64,000 bases of DNA, from assembly GCF_000001735.4 (NCBI RefSeq), contig NC_003074.8:9052101-9116100 (forward strand). Direction: 5' to 3'. The DNA comes from Arabidopsis thaliana. Its lineage: Eukaryota; Streptophyta; Magnoliopsida; Brassicales; Brassicaceae. Numbering within the stretch: position 1 is the first letter of the stretch; every line of letters starts with the position of its first letter. Made by a program: the position numbers and the translations under genes. Positions 1 through 13,771 of the stretch are shown here, in pieces. The notes under the pieces are model-generated. The model was not told where the DNA came from. It did no database searches and was given only the letters and a program-made list of their open reading frames with translations.

Positions 1-841
1 AATATTCAATTTTCATAATCTCAAATTTTAATCATTAATTTTTCTCTAATTAAACTTATTCAACTAATAAGAAAACATATCGCACATTACAAAGATCAAA
101 AACAAACAAAACTAATAATAATAATTTTGAATTTAAACTTAAAACATTAAATAAAACGAAGGTAGAAGGTACATTTTTAAATAAGATGAAGGTATCTTAT
201 ATCTTCCTAAATTCAATTAATGTATCCAAAACCGTTATCTTAGCTGTCTTGGGTAAAACAGTACTGAATTTTTTTTATGAATAATAGGACTAAATCCAAA
301 ATTAAATTTTAGTTACATGCACTTATCCACTGTCAAATTTGACCAGGTATGAATTATTTATGATTTAGCTATCTATCAGATTTATGTCTTTATATAAGCC
401 ACCTCATAAACACAAAAGAAGAACCAGATAGGAAACAAATGTACAAAGAAACATGATTTTTCTGTGGACAGGTCATCAACATAAATGGTAACTAAAATTA
501 TATGTTTTTCTTTAATTTTTTCTTAAATTGGCCAAATAATATTTTGTTTATAAATGGAAAAGGAGATAGCCAACAATCCTGTCAAATTTGTTTCTGTTTG
601 AGTTTGTCTTTCTCAATATTGTTTCTTTCTTAATACCTCTCTCTCTCTTATTTTCTTTCTGTTATAACCTATTAAACTCTACATAAAACAGCAAACTTAA
701 TCTGTTTCTGGTTTTTATAGGACTGTTGGGTATTTTCTATGTTCTTCGTATAAAACTCATCAAAAGTTTTGAGAGATATTTTCCTATATTATTTGCTAGT
801 AAGAGAGGTTTTCAGACGAAGAAAAAGAAAATCTTCATAAA
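1..841 (+). promoter_or_regulatory. Upstream region and probable 5' leader of the kinase gene
   Basis: No coding gene is visible. The stretch is AT-rich. A TATA-like TATATAAG lies at about 391-398, followed by an A/C-rich stretch where transcription could begin. CT-rich sequence near 640-660 fits a 5' UTR. A donor-like GGTAAC near 487 and an acceptor-like TTTATAG near 720 could bound a leader intron, but this is only inferred. Confidence 0.4.
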
Positions 842-2431
842 ATGAGTTGTTTCTCGTGCTTCTCTTCAAAAGTTCTGGACAATGAAGGTTCTTCGATGCC
901 TGCTCCTTATAAGCAACCAAACTCACCTAGTAAGCTCTCGTCAATATTCTTGGAAATGTGCACGTTTGTTATTTTGTCTACATCTTTTGATTTATTATAG
1001 AATTTCTTTTAAGAAAATTTATGTTTATGTATTTCTCTTACAGAGAGAACAACAGGAGAAGTGGTGGCTAAGAACGCAAACGGACCATCAAACAATATGG
1101 GGGCACGTATTTTCACGTTCCGTGAGCTAGCCACCGCGACAAAGAATTTTAGACAAGAGTGCCTCATTGGTGAAGGTGGGTTCGGGAGGGTTTACAAAGG
1201 AAAGCTTGAAAATCCAGCTCAGGTAAAATCTAGACACTTGTGGACCAATATTTTTCGATTAATCTAAATTTCGATATAGTATTTAACGGTTATATATTAA
1301 AAAAAAAATGTTTTTGTCTTACAATAGAAAATAGATTCAAACTCATTTGTTTATTTTGTTTGGGGTATGATGATCAGGTCGTGGCAGTGAAACAACTTGA
1401 TAGGAATGGATTACAAGGACAAAGAGAGTTCTTGGTCGAGGTCTTAATGCTTAGTCTTCTACATCATAGGAATCTTGTGAATCTTATCGGTTATTGCGCT
1501 GATGGAGACCAAAGACTTCTTGTTTACGAGTATATGCCTCTTGGATCTCTAGAAGATCATCTCCTCGGTAAATCATTATTTCTCAATCAACATTTCAATG
1601 TTTTTTTAAGAAAAAAAGATAACAAGACCCGGTTTGGTGATCATTTAAATTAAAACAGATCTTGAACCGGGACAAAAACCACTAGACTGGAACACTCGTA
1701 TTAAGATTGCTTTAGGAGCAGCAAAAGGAATTGAGTATCTCCATGATGAGGCTGATCCTCCAGTGATTTACCGAGATCTTAAATCGTCAAATATATTACT
1801 TGACCCAGAATACGTTGCGAAATTATCGGATTTCGGTTTAGCAAAGCTAGGTCCTGTTGGAGACACACTACATGTGTCTTCCCGAGTTATGGGAACTTAT
1901 GGTTATTGTGCTCCTGAATATCAAAGAACTGGCTATCTAACAAATAAATCAGATGTCTACAGCTTTGGAGTTGTGTTGTTGGAACTTATATCCGGAAGAC
2001 GAGTCATCGACACAATGAGACCTAGTCATGAACAAAATCTCGTTACTTGGGTGAGTATACTTTATTAACTTATATGATTTTACTAACGGCTTATCAATGT
2101 AGACACTATTTAACAATTTACAACTTTGGTTTAGGCACTACCGATTTTTAGAGATCCGACTAGATATTGGCAGCTAGCTGATCCATTGCTTCGAGGCGAC
2201 TATCCGGAAAAGAGTTTGAACCAAGCTATAGCTGTAGCGGCAATGTGCCTGCATGAAGAACCAACGGTTAGACCACTAATGAGTGACGTTATTACAGCCT
2301 TGAGCTTTCTTGGTGCATCCTCAAATTCCTCCAATACCGGCTCTAACCATTTGCAACAAAATCGATCCAACAAATATCAGGATGCAGTTCAGTGGGACTC
2401 AAGTCCTAGATATGCTAATTCGCAAATGTAG
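842..2431 (+). CDS. PBL25: Receptor-like cytoplasmic kinase, RLCK-VII (PBS1-like, probably PBL25)
   Basis: Five exons (842-929, 1044-1222, 1378-1567, 1659-2050, 2135-2431) join in frame to a 381-residue Ser/Thr kinase. Visible motifs are the glycine-rich loop GEGGFG at residues 72-77, the ATP-binding lysine at 94 (VAVK), catalytic YRDLKSSN with Asp192, DFG at 210-212 and APE at 237-239. YRD in place of HRD is usual in RLCK-VII. The N terminus MSCFSCFSS resembles PBS1-type proteins but has Ser instead of Gly at position 2, so N-myristoylation is not expected; Cys3 and Cys6 could be palmitoylated. RLCK-VII members act at the plasma membrane below pattern-recognition receptors. The C-terminal 60 residues are polar and look disordered. 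The start is the first ATG that splices in frame. The PBL25 name is from recognition only. Confidence 0.9.
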
Positions 2432-3473
2432 ACATTTTTATATTTTATATGACCCAACAATAATTCACAACTTATGTATCTTCCCTTTATTTTTACTTTT
2501 GGGTTATAGTTTCATCTATTTATAATGAATTTATTCATAATTACATTTATGGTTTTCTCAACGTCAATTTCATTTATTAACGTATTCTAAATTAATCAAA
2601 CATATCTCTTCTAAATTGCATAAGATAGGCCAGTTTAGCCTAGGAGTACACTCACATTCCATTTAGAATAGAGAGGCAAACAAACTCATTAGTGTTAATG
2701 GTAATGGGCCGTCTATACATTTCTGCCCACTCTTTTGAGCCGGGCCTCGTCGTTCGATAGGGAAATTGACACATTGTAGTCGGAGTTCATAGCTTGTGAT
2801 GTAAAACTCTCCAAATGCTTGGGTTATTTCATTTACTGTATATAAACTAAACAGTATAATAAGATGATAGTTTTTTTTTTTTTTTGTGATTAGCAATTTT
2901 CAATTAAACACCAACTAACCATTAGCATTTCAACGGAAAAATAAAAAGTTCCAACAAAATTTAAATACGTAAGAATCAATAAATAATATTGAAAATTTGA
3001 AATCCCATAGAACTGGGCAAAAAATCGGACTGAATACTCGAACCGTAATTATTCCGAAAATTGGACTTGAATTCGAATCGGAAAATTCAAATTCACCTTA
3101 TAGGATCTTAAACATTTCTACTCAAAAAACCGAATCCGATTCTGATAACCGATGATTTAGATTTGTTTTACTAATTTCTAAATTTTTATACCTGATATAA
3201 TTTTATCTGAACTCGATTACCCAAATATCTACCCTTATATGGCATGGCATGAAACATCATCTCTCAAGAATATAGTAATGCCATGAAGGAAAATTGGCAA
3301 ATAAAAATATAAAATATACATGAAATTCTTTTTTTTTAAAAGTTTTGTTTTTGCTTATAGTAATAAACTATAAATTAATTTATAATTAGAAAAAAGAAAG
3401 AAGAAGGTACGGCGGTGGATATTGGCCCTTGCCGCAAAAGCAAAAGCTATCGCCACCACCGTGTCATAAATCT

Positions 3474-3476
<3 letters not shown>
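2432..3476. other. Intergenic; degenerate GAATCCGA-type repeat tract
   Basis: No gene is supported. The kinase 3' UTR occupies the first few hundred bases. From about 3005 to 3235 the sequence repeatedly returns to variants of CGAATCCGA, TCCGAAAATT and GATAACCGAT. This compositional repeat is typical of degraded plant transposon ends, and similar tracts occur near 6150 and at 33480-33628. No TIR or target-site duplication was found. Confidence 0.4.

Positions 3477-3542
<66 letters not shown>
3477..3542 (+). repeat. (CT)n microsatellite in the PRT1 leader
   Basis: About 30 consecutive CT units end just before the PRT1 start codon at 3553. Pyrimidine-rich CT tracts are common in Arabidopsis 5' UTRs, but this one is unusually long and pure, so length variation between accessions is likely. 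Confidence 0.95.
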
Positions 3543-3544
<2 letters not shown>

Positions 3545-3552
3545 CGATAACA

Positions 3553-5695
3553 ATGGCCGAAACTATGAAAGATATTACGATGAAGAACGATGAATCACAG
3601 GAAGAAGAAATCCCCGATCAATTTCTCTGCTGCGTTTGCCTGTAAGCGTTTTCTCTATATCACCCGTTCTTCTCTATCAATTTCGCGAGTGATTTAGGTT
3701 AATTTTCGGGGGAATTACAGTTTAGCTAATTTCGAAAAATCTCATGATGCAATTGTTTCCATTGTTCTGATTATCTATAATCGATTTCGTTATCTCTACA
3801 ATTTTGAAGATTAAGGAGTTCTTAATCTCTGTGTGTAATCGTAATCGTAATTCGTATGGCTCGATTGAAGAATCTGTTCGTTTATCGTCTTTTATGGCAT
3901 CGATTGTGTTGTTCAATGGATGACAAATATGTTTATACGACACTAACCATGCACAAATTGATTATGTGGTTGCTTCTTGTGCAGGGAACTTCTTTACAAG
4001 CCAATTGTGTTATGTAAGTGTTGACTAAGTCATAAGAGAATCTCAATTTTTTTTTTTATCTGGTTAATGACTTTTCTTTTGTATGGAATTGGCAATGAAG
4101 CTTGTGGTCATCTATCATGTTTTTGGTGCGTACATAAGTCCATGAATGGCTTTCGTGAGTCTCATTGTCCGATATGTAGAGACCCGTATGTTCACTTTCC
4201 CTCTGTGTGCCAGAAGCTTTATTTTCTGTTAAAGAAGATGTACCCACTTGCTCATAAGAAGAGAGAAGAACAAGTTTTAAGTGAGTTCTTGCTTGCAGTT
4301 TCTTTGTAGTTGTTCTATGCAAGTGTCATTTTTGTTGGTTATTGATTTGTTAATGTCATGTTTCAGAGGAAGAGCAAGAACGAGAATGTTTTTCTCCTCA
4401 GATTGATCTTGTTTTGGATTTGTCTGTGTGTAGTGGAGATTCTCTCAATGTCTCTGGTGAGAGTTCCACACATTAGATCCTTTTTCTGTCTAGTAAAATG
4501 CTTTCTGCTTACAATTTGATGTGTGTAGATAAACAGAAGGTGGAAGAGTGTTCGAATGCAGCGAACTTATTATCTAGTTCATCAAGTAGAGGTGACATTC
4601 CATGTATCCCCAAAAATCAAGAACCCACAGATGCAAAAGCTCTTAATGTTCATGAAAATGAATTACTTAAGGATAACAAAGTCAGTAAGCAGATTTCGAA
4701 AGATGATTTGCTCTGTTCAGCATGTAAGGAGCTGCTTGTACGACCCGTAGTTCTCAATTGCGGACATGGTATATAATCTTACATGTTTGATTTCGATAAA
4801 TGTCATGAGTATTCGCTTTATGTGCTAATTTCCTGTTTTATCTTTTCCAGTGTATTGTGAAGGATGTGTAGTAGATATGGCTGAAGAAAGCGAAAAGATC
4901 AAATGTCAAGAGTGTAATGTTTGTGACCCAAGAGGATTTCCAAAAGTTTGTTTGATTCTTGAACAGCTTTTGGAGGAAAACTTTCCTGAAGAATACAATT
5001 CAAGAAGCAGTAAGGTTCAGAAAACGCTCGCCCATAATAGCAAAGGAAGTAAGTCCGACATTCATGCCTTGAACCATTTTGTAGTTATCGACATGTATCA
5101 TGTCCTTGTGCTCTCAAAGCTTAGTTCTTGTTGTTACACAAAATATGTGAGACCTATACACAGAGACTCACAGTTTGTAATCGTTTTATCTTGATGTTTA
5201 GATATTCAAAGCTATCTCAAAGAAGGCCCGTCCTTATCAAACGACAATAACAATGATGATCCCTGGTTGGCAAACCCTGGATCAAATGTTCACTTTGGAG
5301 CTGGTTGTGATTCTTGTGGGGTAAGTGCATTATTACCTTAACCCGATTGTTAGTTGTGAAACCAAAATATGTGAATCGTAATTTGACACTGGTGCGGTTT
5401 GCTACAGGTGTATCCAATCATAGGGGATCGATACAGATGCAAAGACTGCAAGGAGGAAATTGGGTATGACCTTTGCAAAGACTGTTACGAGACTCCTTCG
5501 AAAGTTCCAGGGAGATTCAACCAGCAACACACTCCTGACCACAGGCTTGAGCTTGCACGGTCTCCTCAGGTTCTGATCAATTTCAATTCTATCGGTATCC
5601 TTCTCGGACCCGTTATCTCAAATGAAGGCATGGATACAGATGAAGGCGAGGAAGGGCCTCCTGGTTCTTCTAATGAGTCATCAAGCACAGAATGA
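3553..5695 (+). CDS. PRT1: E3 ubiquitin-protein ligase PRT1 (N-degron pathway)
   Basis: Eight exons (3553-3641, 3985-4013, 4101-4280, 4367-4456, 4529-4768, 4851-5048, 5202-5320, 5408-5695) give 410 residues, the length known for PRT1. Two RING-type fingers are visible: the first at about residues 26-65 (C26, C29, C41, H43, C46, C49, C62, C65), the second at about 192-231 (C192, C195, C207, H209, C212, C215, C228, C231). A ZZ-type finger follows from about residue 311 (C311, C314, C326, C329, C338, C341). This RING-RING-ZZ order is specific to PRT1, the plant N-recognin that ubiquitinates proteins with aromatic N-terminal residues. Exon 2 is only 29 nt, a micro-exon that gene finders can miss. 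The C terminus is acidic and Ser-rich. Confidence 0.95.
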
Positions 5696-8280
5696 AATAG
5701 CAGTCAAGTATTAATGCATATGCTTTCGCTTTGTGTTTGCGTTTGTTATTGTATTTATACTTCATAATATATTTTCTCCTGAGAAGTCTATGGTTTTAAC
5801 ATTTTAAACAAAGTTTATTTCTTAACAAAGTTTGTTTGCATTTGTGGTTGTTAAGTCACCTCTTTTGTTTATATTACCTTTAAAGTGTGATTTATTTTAA
5901 TTCCTCTCATTAGTACACAACTATTATTGTTAGTGTAAAGAATCCATTTAACAAAAAAAAAGATAGAAGAAATTATCCATTTGAGACAAGATAATTGAAT
6001 ACAATAGTTACTAAAAGGTTAACTAGCCAAATTATTTGTTTGAATGATTAAAACTTTTTTTTGCACAAAAAAAAGATGATTAAAATCTTTTTTAAGAATA
6101 TATAAAATTATGTATAAATTAAATTCTTAGATCATTTAAATACCCATATTATTCAATATTCATACTGAATCCGTTATCCGTATCATTCATTTTTTTTTTA
6201 AAAAGTACAGTTATAATAATAATTGTAATATCTTAAATTACACTTATTCGATTCTTTCAGTTATTATCCGGTATTTATCTGAAAAAGAATAAGTTTAGTC
6301 ATGTAAATGTAAAAAAGAGTGAACTTTTGAAACAATTGAGGCATGTGAAAGCTTTTCAATATACATATTGGCTTGAACTTGAAGGATTGCTAATAGATAG
6401 TAACTGGATTCAAGGGACCCCATCAAGGTGAAAGATTCGCTCCTCTGAGTGCGTGTGAGGCAGCTACGATGTGATTGGTCGGAGTGTGGAACCCATGACT
6501 GCTCTTACGTCGGAAATCGTTTCTCGGGTTCTGTCTTTTTTAAAACACTTTATTATTGTATTAAAAAGAAAATAAAGGAAAAAGTTTTTTCAGTACGAGC
6601 GTGTTGTGATAACAGTTTTTTTTTTTTTTTTGGCGCCCTGAAAAAAAGGGCGGGAGGACGTGAAGAGTGTTATTGCAGATCCTTTATTTGTTTTTTGTTT
6701 TTTTTGCCTTTATCTCTGATTTTTGGGGATTCGGTAGCGTTCGAGATCTGAGCTGTTGCATGATTGCTGAGAGTCATCGCACGTGTGCCTTCCTTCTTTG
6801 TACGGTGAAAATAGTTTTTACCATATTTAAACCGGTTATAAAGTTTTGTTCAGGTTTAAAGTATTATGGGCTAGTAGTGTGATCTTTCGTGTTTGGATGA
6901 ACTGATGAACAAAGAAATATCTAAAGATTGTACACAGTGTTGGTCATGCATACGATTTGAAGCATATAAAATCATGATTCATGAGAATGTCCCTTTGACA
7001 TCTTCGATAAAATCATGAGAATTATGAATTATCGCAAGCTTTAAATTTAGAGATTTTTAATGTAATTCATCTTCTTCAATAATAATAAACCTCTCGATTA
7101 AGAATAATAAGCACCGGGGCATTGACATTGGGAGCCTCTACTCAGTACTCACCTTGTTGTTGTTTCACGGGTTACATATATATTAATATAAGAAGGCCTT
7201 TTAACAAAAATAAATAAATATAAGTCTGATTTAATGTATAAATGTATATCACGTAACAGTAGATTAATTAGTCGCCGCATCACGATTCTTGTTTCAAAGA
7301 AACAAAAAAGAATAAGACTGTGTTTGCTACACAAAAGAAATGTAGAAAACCAAATTGAGTCATATATTTACATTTCAGATACTATAAAGTATAAACTAAA
7401 TTTTATGTAAAGGAAAATTAATTTTTCTATTTAGACGTGAGTATAAGCATGTAGTCAGACCAACTTTATTTGTTCGACAAATTTACCAACAAGTCAACTT
7501 TTGAAGCCTAATTTATGAAAGATAATCTCAACTATTACATCACAAAGAGAACGGTTGTTGAGATGATTACATAACTATAAAACTAGAAGCAACCAATATA
7601 AATGTCCAATGCTAATAAATCCAAAGAAAATAAATACTTAGGTAAGTGATCAACCCTATGATGTTAATTTTAAGACACTTGTTTACTTAAAAAAAAAAAA
7701 TTTACAGTCAAATGTATCTGTATACAATTAATGTGTACGTTTTTGTCAAATGTGAAGAATTTAATAGATGGTTGACTCTTTTTTTCTTTTGAACCAATAA
7801 CCTGCATGACATTTGAAAATCTGAATGCTAGCTTTTGTTTTGGATTGTTTGTACAAAGTTAACGTTGACTTGTCTACCAAATTTTATGAAACAATGAAAA
7901 TGGATGCAAAAAATGAACTGCCTTATTATCTTAAACCAAAACAAATTTGACACATACAACGATCTTTGCATTATTTAACAAAAATAACTAAAAATTTCCA
8001 CACGATATCAATTGCTTTATAATCATGGATGGTCTACCAAAGCAATTAATATAAGCTTGATGATCTTTATTCTCAAAGACCTTGTTACTTTCGGCAGCCT
8101 TTTATTATTTGTTGCACCAACCACTCATAAACTTTAAATACTATATATATAGTGTATAGAATAATTGGAATATATATTTCCAAAAATGTTCTTCATTTGA
8201 GAACTATTATTTTATGTTATTTTGGAGTAACTAAGAATTAATTATATAATATAAGTGAAATATAGAGTCGGAAATATGTC
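5696..8280. other. Gene-poor AT-rich intergenic DNA
   Basis: No ORF with a recognisable family is present. The first 200 bases are the PRT1 3' UTR. 6150-6270 resembles the ATCCG-type degenerate repeat. 6420-6800 is a locally GC-richer island with T-runs and is listed separately as a finding. The rest is AT-rich with no coding signal that I trust. Confidence 0.5.
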
Positions 8281-8530
8281 GTTTACTACATGAATTATCA
8301 AAAAGTTGTTATTTAATACGTAAATTTTATATATAAACATTTAATATATGTAAAAATTATTGACCGGTTATTTTACACAAACTTAATTGTTTATCAGCCA
8401 AAATTTATACCAACGTAAAAAAATTAGATAACATTAACTTAGTGTAAAATAACTTTTTTCTATATATTAAATGATTATATTCAAAGTTTACGTATTAAAT
8501 GAATATTTTTTAAAAATTTGCGTATTAAAC
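8281..8530. mobile_element. Probable MITE: long imperfect inverted repeat (hairpin)
   Basis: The left arm (8281 to about 8395) is the imperfect reverse complement of the right arm (about 8425 to 8530), with a loop of about 30 nt. The best-matched blocks are 8311-8357 against 8464-8505 and 8366-8395 against 8425-8453. The outer termini GTTTACTACATGAATT and GTTTAATACGCAAATT agree at 12 of 16 positions. There is no coding capacity. AT-rich composition, about 250 bp length and hairpin form are typical of MITEs. I could not define a clear target-site duplication, so the family is unknown. Confidence 0.65.
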
Positions 8531-8889
8531 TATATTTTTCTCAAGCAAACTCAAATTAATACTTTAAATATCTCATATATTGTTCATAATTTACTTTTGT
8601 AAAGTAGACTTTTAAGTTTTAATCAGATAGAATACAAAAATTAAATTAAATTCCAATTAATTAAATTTTGATTTATCTTTTTTCGAAGAAAATGATGACA
8701 ATCAGGTGAGAGGGCCTTTGACACCTTAAAAATTTGTCTAATTTGTTTTTTGATTCGATTTTAAAATAAATATTTCCATTGTCCTTTTAGTTTTCACTTT
8801 TTCAGATTAAAAATCACTTTTTTCCTCCTCCTTCGTTGCTTCCCTCCTTTCGCTCTCGACCGGAGATTCAGTAAACCACCTTCCCGGAG
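8531..8889 (+). promoter_or_regulatory. Upstream region and leader of KRP5
   Basis: This is AT-rich non-coding DNA. The pyrimidine-rich stretch TTTTTTCCTCCTCCTTCG around 8818-8840 and the GC-richer bases up to 8889 look like a 5' UTR. No clear TATA box was identified. Confidence 0.4.
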
Positions 8890-9642
8890 ATGGGAAAATA
8901 CATTAAGAAGTCAAAAGTCGCCGGTGCCGTTTCCGTTAAGGATAAATCTCACCCACCCGCTCTAGGTTTCCGTACCAGAGCCGCCGCCGCTAAAAACCTC
9001 GCCCTCCACCGTCTCCGTTCTCATTCCGACGAAGCAGACTCCTTTAACTACCTCCAGCTCCGGAGCCGCCGTCTCGTGAAGCTTCCATTACTCACTAATA
9101 CCAGAAAACAGCAGAAGCAACAGCTCATTCCTAGTGTCAATCAATGTCAAACGAAAAACCCTAGGGCTAGTTCCGGTCCGGCGAAGAAATTAGAGCCGGA
9201 TACGACGACGGAAGAAGCTTGTGGTGATAATGAGAGAATATCTAGGTCTGATTGTAATTTTGGAGATAAAGGTTTTGATTTGGAATCAGAAAACAGGTAA
9301 CTTTAACTCTGTTTTTTTTTTCATTTTAAAGCTCCAAACTTTTTTTTTTTACTACAATACAGAGATTGAGTTTTGATATGTTGGTTCTCTCATAGGAGCA
9401 TGATAAGTGATTCAAAATCAATACAAAGTGAGATTGAAGACTTCTTTGCTAGCGCAGAACAGCAACAACAGAGATTCTTCATTCAAAAGTACAAATCCCA
9501 TTTTCTTTAGTGTCTTGATTCTCTTGAGTTTTTAGAGTTTGGTCTGACTTTGGGGGAGTTATGGTTTTGCAGGTACAACTTTGACATTGTCTCGGACAAT
9601 CCATTGCCTGGACGTTACGAATGGGTCAAAGTGATGCCATGA
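8890..9642 (+). CDS. KRP5: Cyclin-dependent kinase inhibitor KRP5 (ICK3)
   Basis: Three exons (8890-9296, 9396-9488, 9573-9642) encode 189 residues. The C terminus carries the CDI signature of the KIP-related protein family: EIEDFFASAEQ followed across the last intron by FDIVSDNPLPGRYEWV. This region binds and inhibits CDKA/cyclin D complexes in the nucleus. The N terminus MGKYIKKSKVAG and the basic ALGFRTRAAAAK-type block are the conserved N-terminal motifs of the KRP3/4/5 subgroup. The central third is basic and low in complexity, consistent with an intrinsically disordered inhibitor. The start is the only ATG after the pyrimidine-rich leader. Confidence 0.95.
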
Positions 9643-10616
9643 AATGAGTTGTGTTCGATGTAAAGTTGTGTGCTTTAGGAAACATCTGTGTTGGAACAGA
9701 GGAGATGAAAATTGCACACAGACTAACTTTGTGGGGTTTTAGGGTTGGTGTATAACTTGTTAGTCAAGAATAATGTAATGTTAATCTCTCTCATTTGCTA
9801 CAAATAAATGTCTAATTTAACTGTCAAGTTACTTAAATTAGTATTGTAAATCTCTTCATTGTTCTTTGGTTACTTCAGTGAAGGTCTGAGTTTTGTGGTT
9901 CTGCATTAGAGTTACTTTACAAGTCATATACTTTGGATTCAAGTAGCAAAAGTAGTGAACTTGTCTGAACAAAAACCTTAGTCACAGGTTTTATCTCTAT
10001 CTTCTTTATTGATAGTTTGATACTCTAATCTCATTGGGCTTTTCACACATGTGGGTACTTGTACCAATTCCTCTGTCATACAGGTTGCAGTAAAATGCTT
10101 CGATTAGATTTCATCTCTCTCTTCTTTATTGGCACTGCACTCACTGTCTTGCTTTCTGGAATTATTTCTTCAAAAGTCTAAGTTAGTAGCACCTTTCATG
10201 CTAAAGATTAGGTTTCTTGGTTTCTGTAAAATATTTCACCTCTTTAGATCATTTGCTCATCGGATGAATCAAAACATTAAATAATGATGTCTATTCTTAT
10301 TAGTACAAAGCGTTTAAGACCACTGTGTTATGTCTGATACTAGTACTAAATTCACATGATCATTTACATCTCTGAAGAATCAAAACCTTCTTGGTTTTGT
10401 CACCTTTTAACACATGAACAATATTTACTGATCAAGCCCTGCTTCTCCGATGGTTCAGCGTTTTTGTTTGGTTAATTTGTGAGCAAAACTGCAAAAGCAA
10501 GTCATAGGATGCTTAGAGTGATTTCATTCTCGTTGATAATAGTTGTATTAAGTAAATACGTAGTCTGTAATATTACAGTACCTGTCATGTTCCATCCCAA
10601 CTCTACCACCGAAGCT
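9643..10616. other. Convergent 3' flank of KRP5 and the BSD gene
   Basis: No gene is supported. The KRP5 3' UTR probably ends near 9800 (AATAAATGTC at about 9800). The right end is the 3' UTR of the minus-strand BSD gene. A short plus-strand ORF around 10479-10661 overlaps the antisense of the BSD terminal exon and is not considered real. Confidence 0.5.
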
Positions 10617-12266
10617 TCACGGAGTTGCAGGTCCTGTACTCAACCTTTGCTTTGTTTCTGACATTTCAACTTCATATACACCCTTGCTTTCAGAAGTTTT
10701 ACTGTCTTCCATGGCCATCCTCCTGATTTGAGCCTGTTGGATTGCTAGCACCTCATATCTGCAAATAATTTCCATGAACTACCAATGGTTAAACTCATAT
10801 TTCTCGTGATCTTTATTCATCACTTTGTTACAAGCTAAAAACCCATCTCACTATCTCTATATGAAAGTGGAATCATACACAGAACAACAGAGTAAGGTGC
10901 ATTTAACACCTACTAAGGGCATTACACCTGGAGTTATGGAACCATCTCAAACGAAATTTTTTGGCATAAGAAAGTACTTACTTTGCCACAATCTTCCTCA
11001 CAAGCTGGAAATATATCCTCCAAAACTGATGTTCCTTTAAAACTCGCGGGCATAACTTGAATCTCAACTGTGAGAGTTCCTGTAACACGAAATCAATCTT
11101 GTTTAGAGCAGCTTTGAAAATAGATTCGTTTAAACCCAATGGTCCTATCAACCAAATTCAATTTTACCAACTGTGTAACAAAATCATCTTGAACTGCAAA
11201 CACGAGCATGTTTACCATTTTCACTAACATGAGCCTAACCAGATTACAAGCAATTCAGGAAGATAGTAGCATCAAATGAACTATAAGATTCGGCACATAA
11301 ACTCTGATCCGATTCTGATTCAAGTGATACCAGTGGACCAAGAGCTCTACCACTACCAGTTCCATCCATTTAGAAATCTTGCTTAGTCCTAAAGAGTAAC
11401 TTTCAAATTTCCCTATAAGATTCGATCCATTGCTCCTAATTGACCAAACCCAAAGCTACAAGCAAATCAAGAAGACAGCAACTTTCTATAGGCGCTATAA
11501 GAATCATCAACTCTTATTTGAATCTAATTTAAATAGCACCGTTAGCTCCAAAATCCAATCATTGATCATTTGAAATCTCTACAGACAACAGCTACAAATT
11601 CCATTCATTTCAACACAAGTTCAATCATCAAAAGAAGCAAAATTTAGGAAATCAAGAAGACAACAGCTATGTAATAGGCTATATAAGAATCATCAGCCCA
11701 CACACTCAGATATGAATCTAACTTTAAAATAGCACCATTGGCTCCAAAAGCTAAACTTTGATCATTTGTAATCTCTACAGCTACCAATTCCATTCATTTC
11801 AAAACAAAAGTCAATCACAAAAAGATTCAAAATTCAAGACCAAAAACCTTCGATTTCGATAACACGAGAACCGCGTGTTTCTCCTGCCAATCAGACAAAT
11901 CCTTCTTCACATTTGCAGATGAACTCATTCCATTATCTTCATCTCCCAAAGGATTCACAGATACTTCTTCTTCTTCATCTGTTTTAGAAATTACAACCCA
12001 AACTACTAAAATCAACTTCATAAATCACAAAACTAAAAAAATCCTAACTAAATTGGGATCCAATTTTCGTAATTACCTTCCAGAGAGAAGTTCTTAAACG
12101 TATCAATGGTGAAGGATCTGACATGATCGATTAACTCATCAGTAACTCCCAAAATCTCATCTTTACCTTCTTCCTTAACACTCGATCCATTCTTCAAGCT
12201 ATTCCCATCTGAAGATTCCTTCTTCTCTCTTAAAAAACTTCGTCGAATCCTCGAAGCTATATTCAT
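10617..12266 (-). CDS. BSD domain-containing protein
   Basis: Four minus-strand exons (12266-12077, 11978-11848, 11079-10982, 10758-10617) join in frame to 186 residues. The N terminus MNIASRIRRSFLREKKE is basic. The BSD domain spans exons 2-4, about residues 90-150: DWQEKHAVLVL, then ELSQLRFKLCP and the paired aromatic residues FWRIYFQLV (the conserved FW pair of BSD domains), ending YEVLAIQQ. BSD domains occur in TFIIH p62 and synapse-associated proteins; the role of this small plant protein is not known to me. An intron of about 770 bp separates exons 2 and 3. It corresponds to At3g24820 by position. The start Met precedes the only in-frame spliced ORF; a shared promoter lies at 12310-12450. 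Confidence 0.88.
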
Positions 12267-12309
12267 TGCTGATCCTGTGAAGAAGAAGAAGAATCTGAAA
12301 ATCTCCAAT

Positions 12310-13771
<1,462 letters not shown>

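Noticed and set aside
3415..3645. ORF beginning upstream of the PRT1 (CT)n run
   Set aside because: It reads the microsatellite as a Ser-Leu repeat; the real start is the ATG at 3553.
10479..11040. Two plus-strand ORFs around the BSD gene
   Set aside because: They overlap the antisense of well-supported BSD exons 3 and 4 with matching splice sites.
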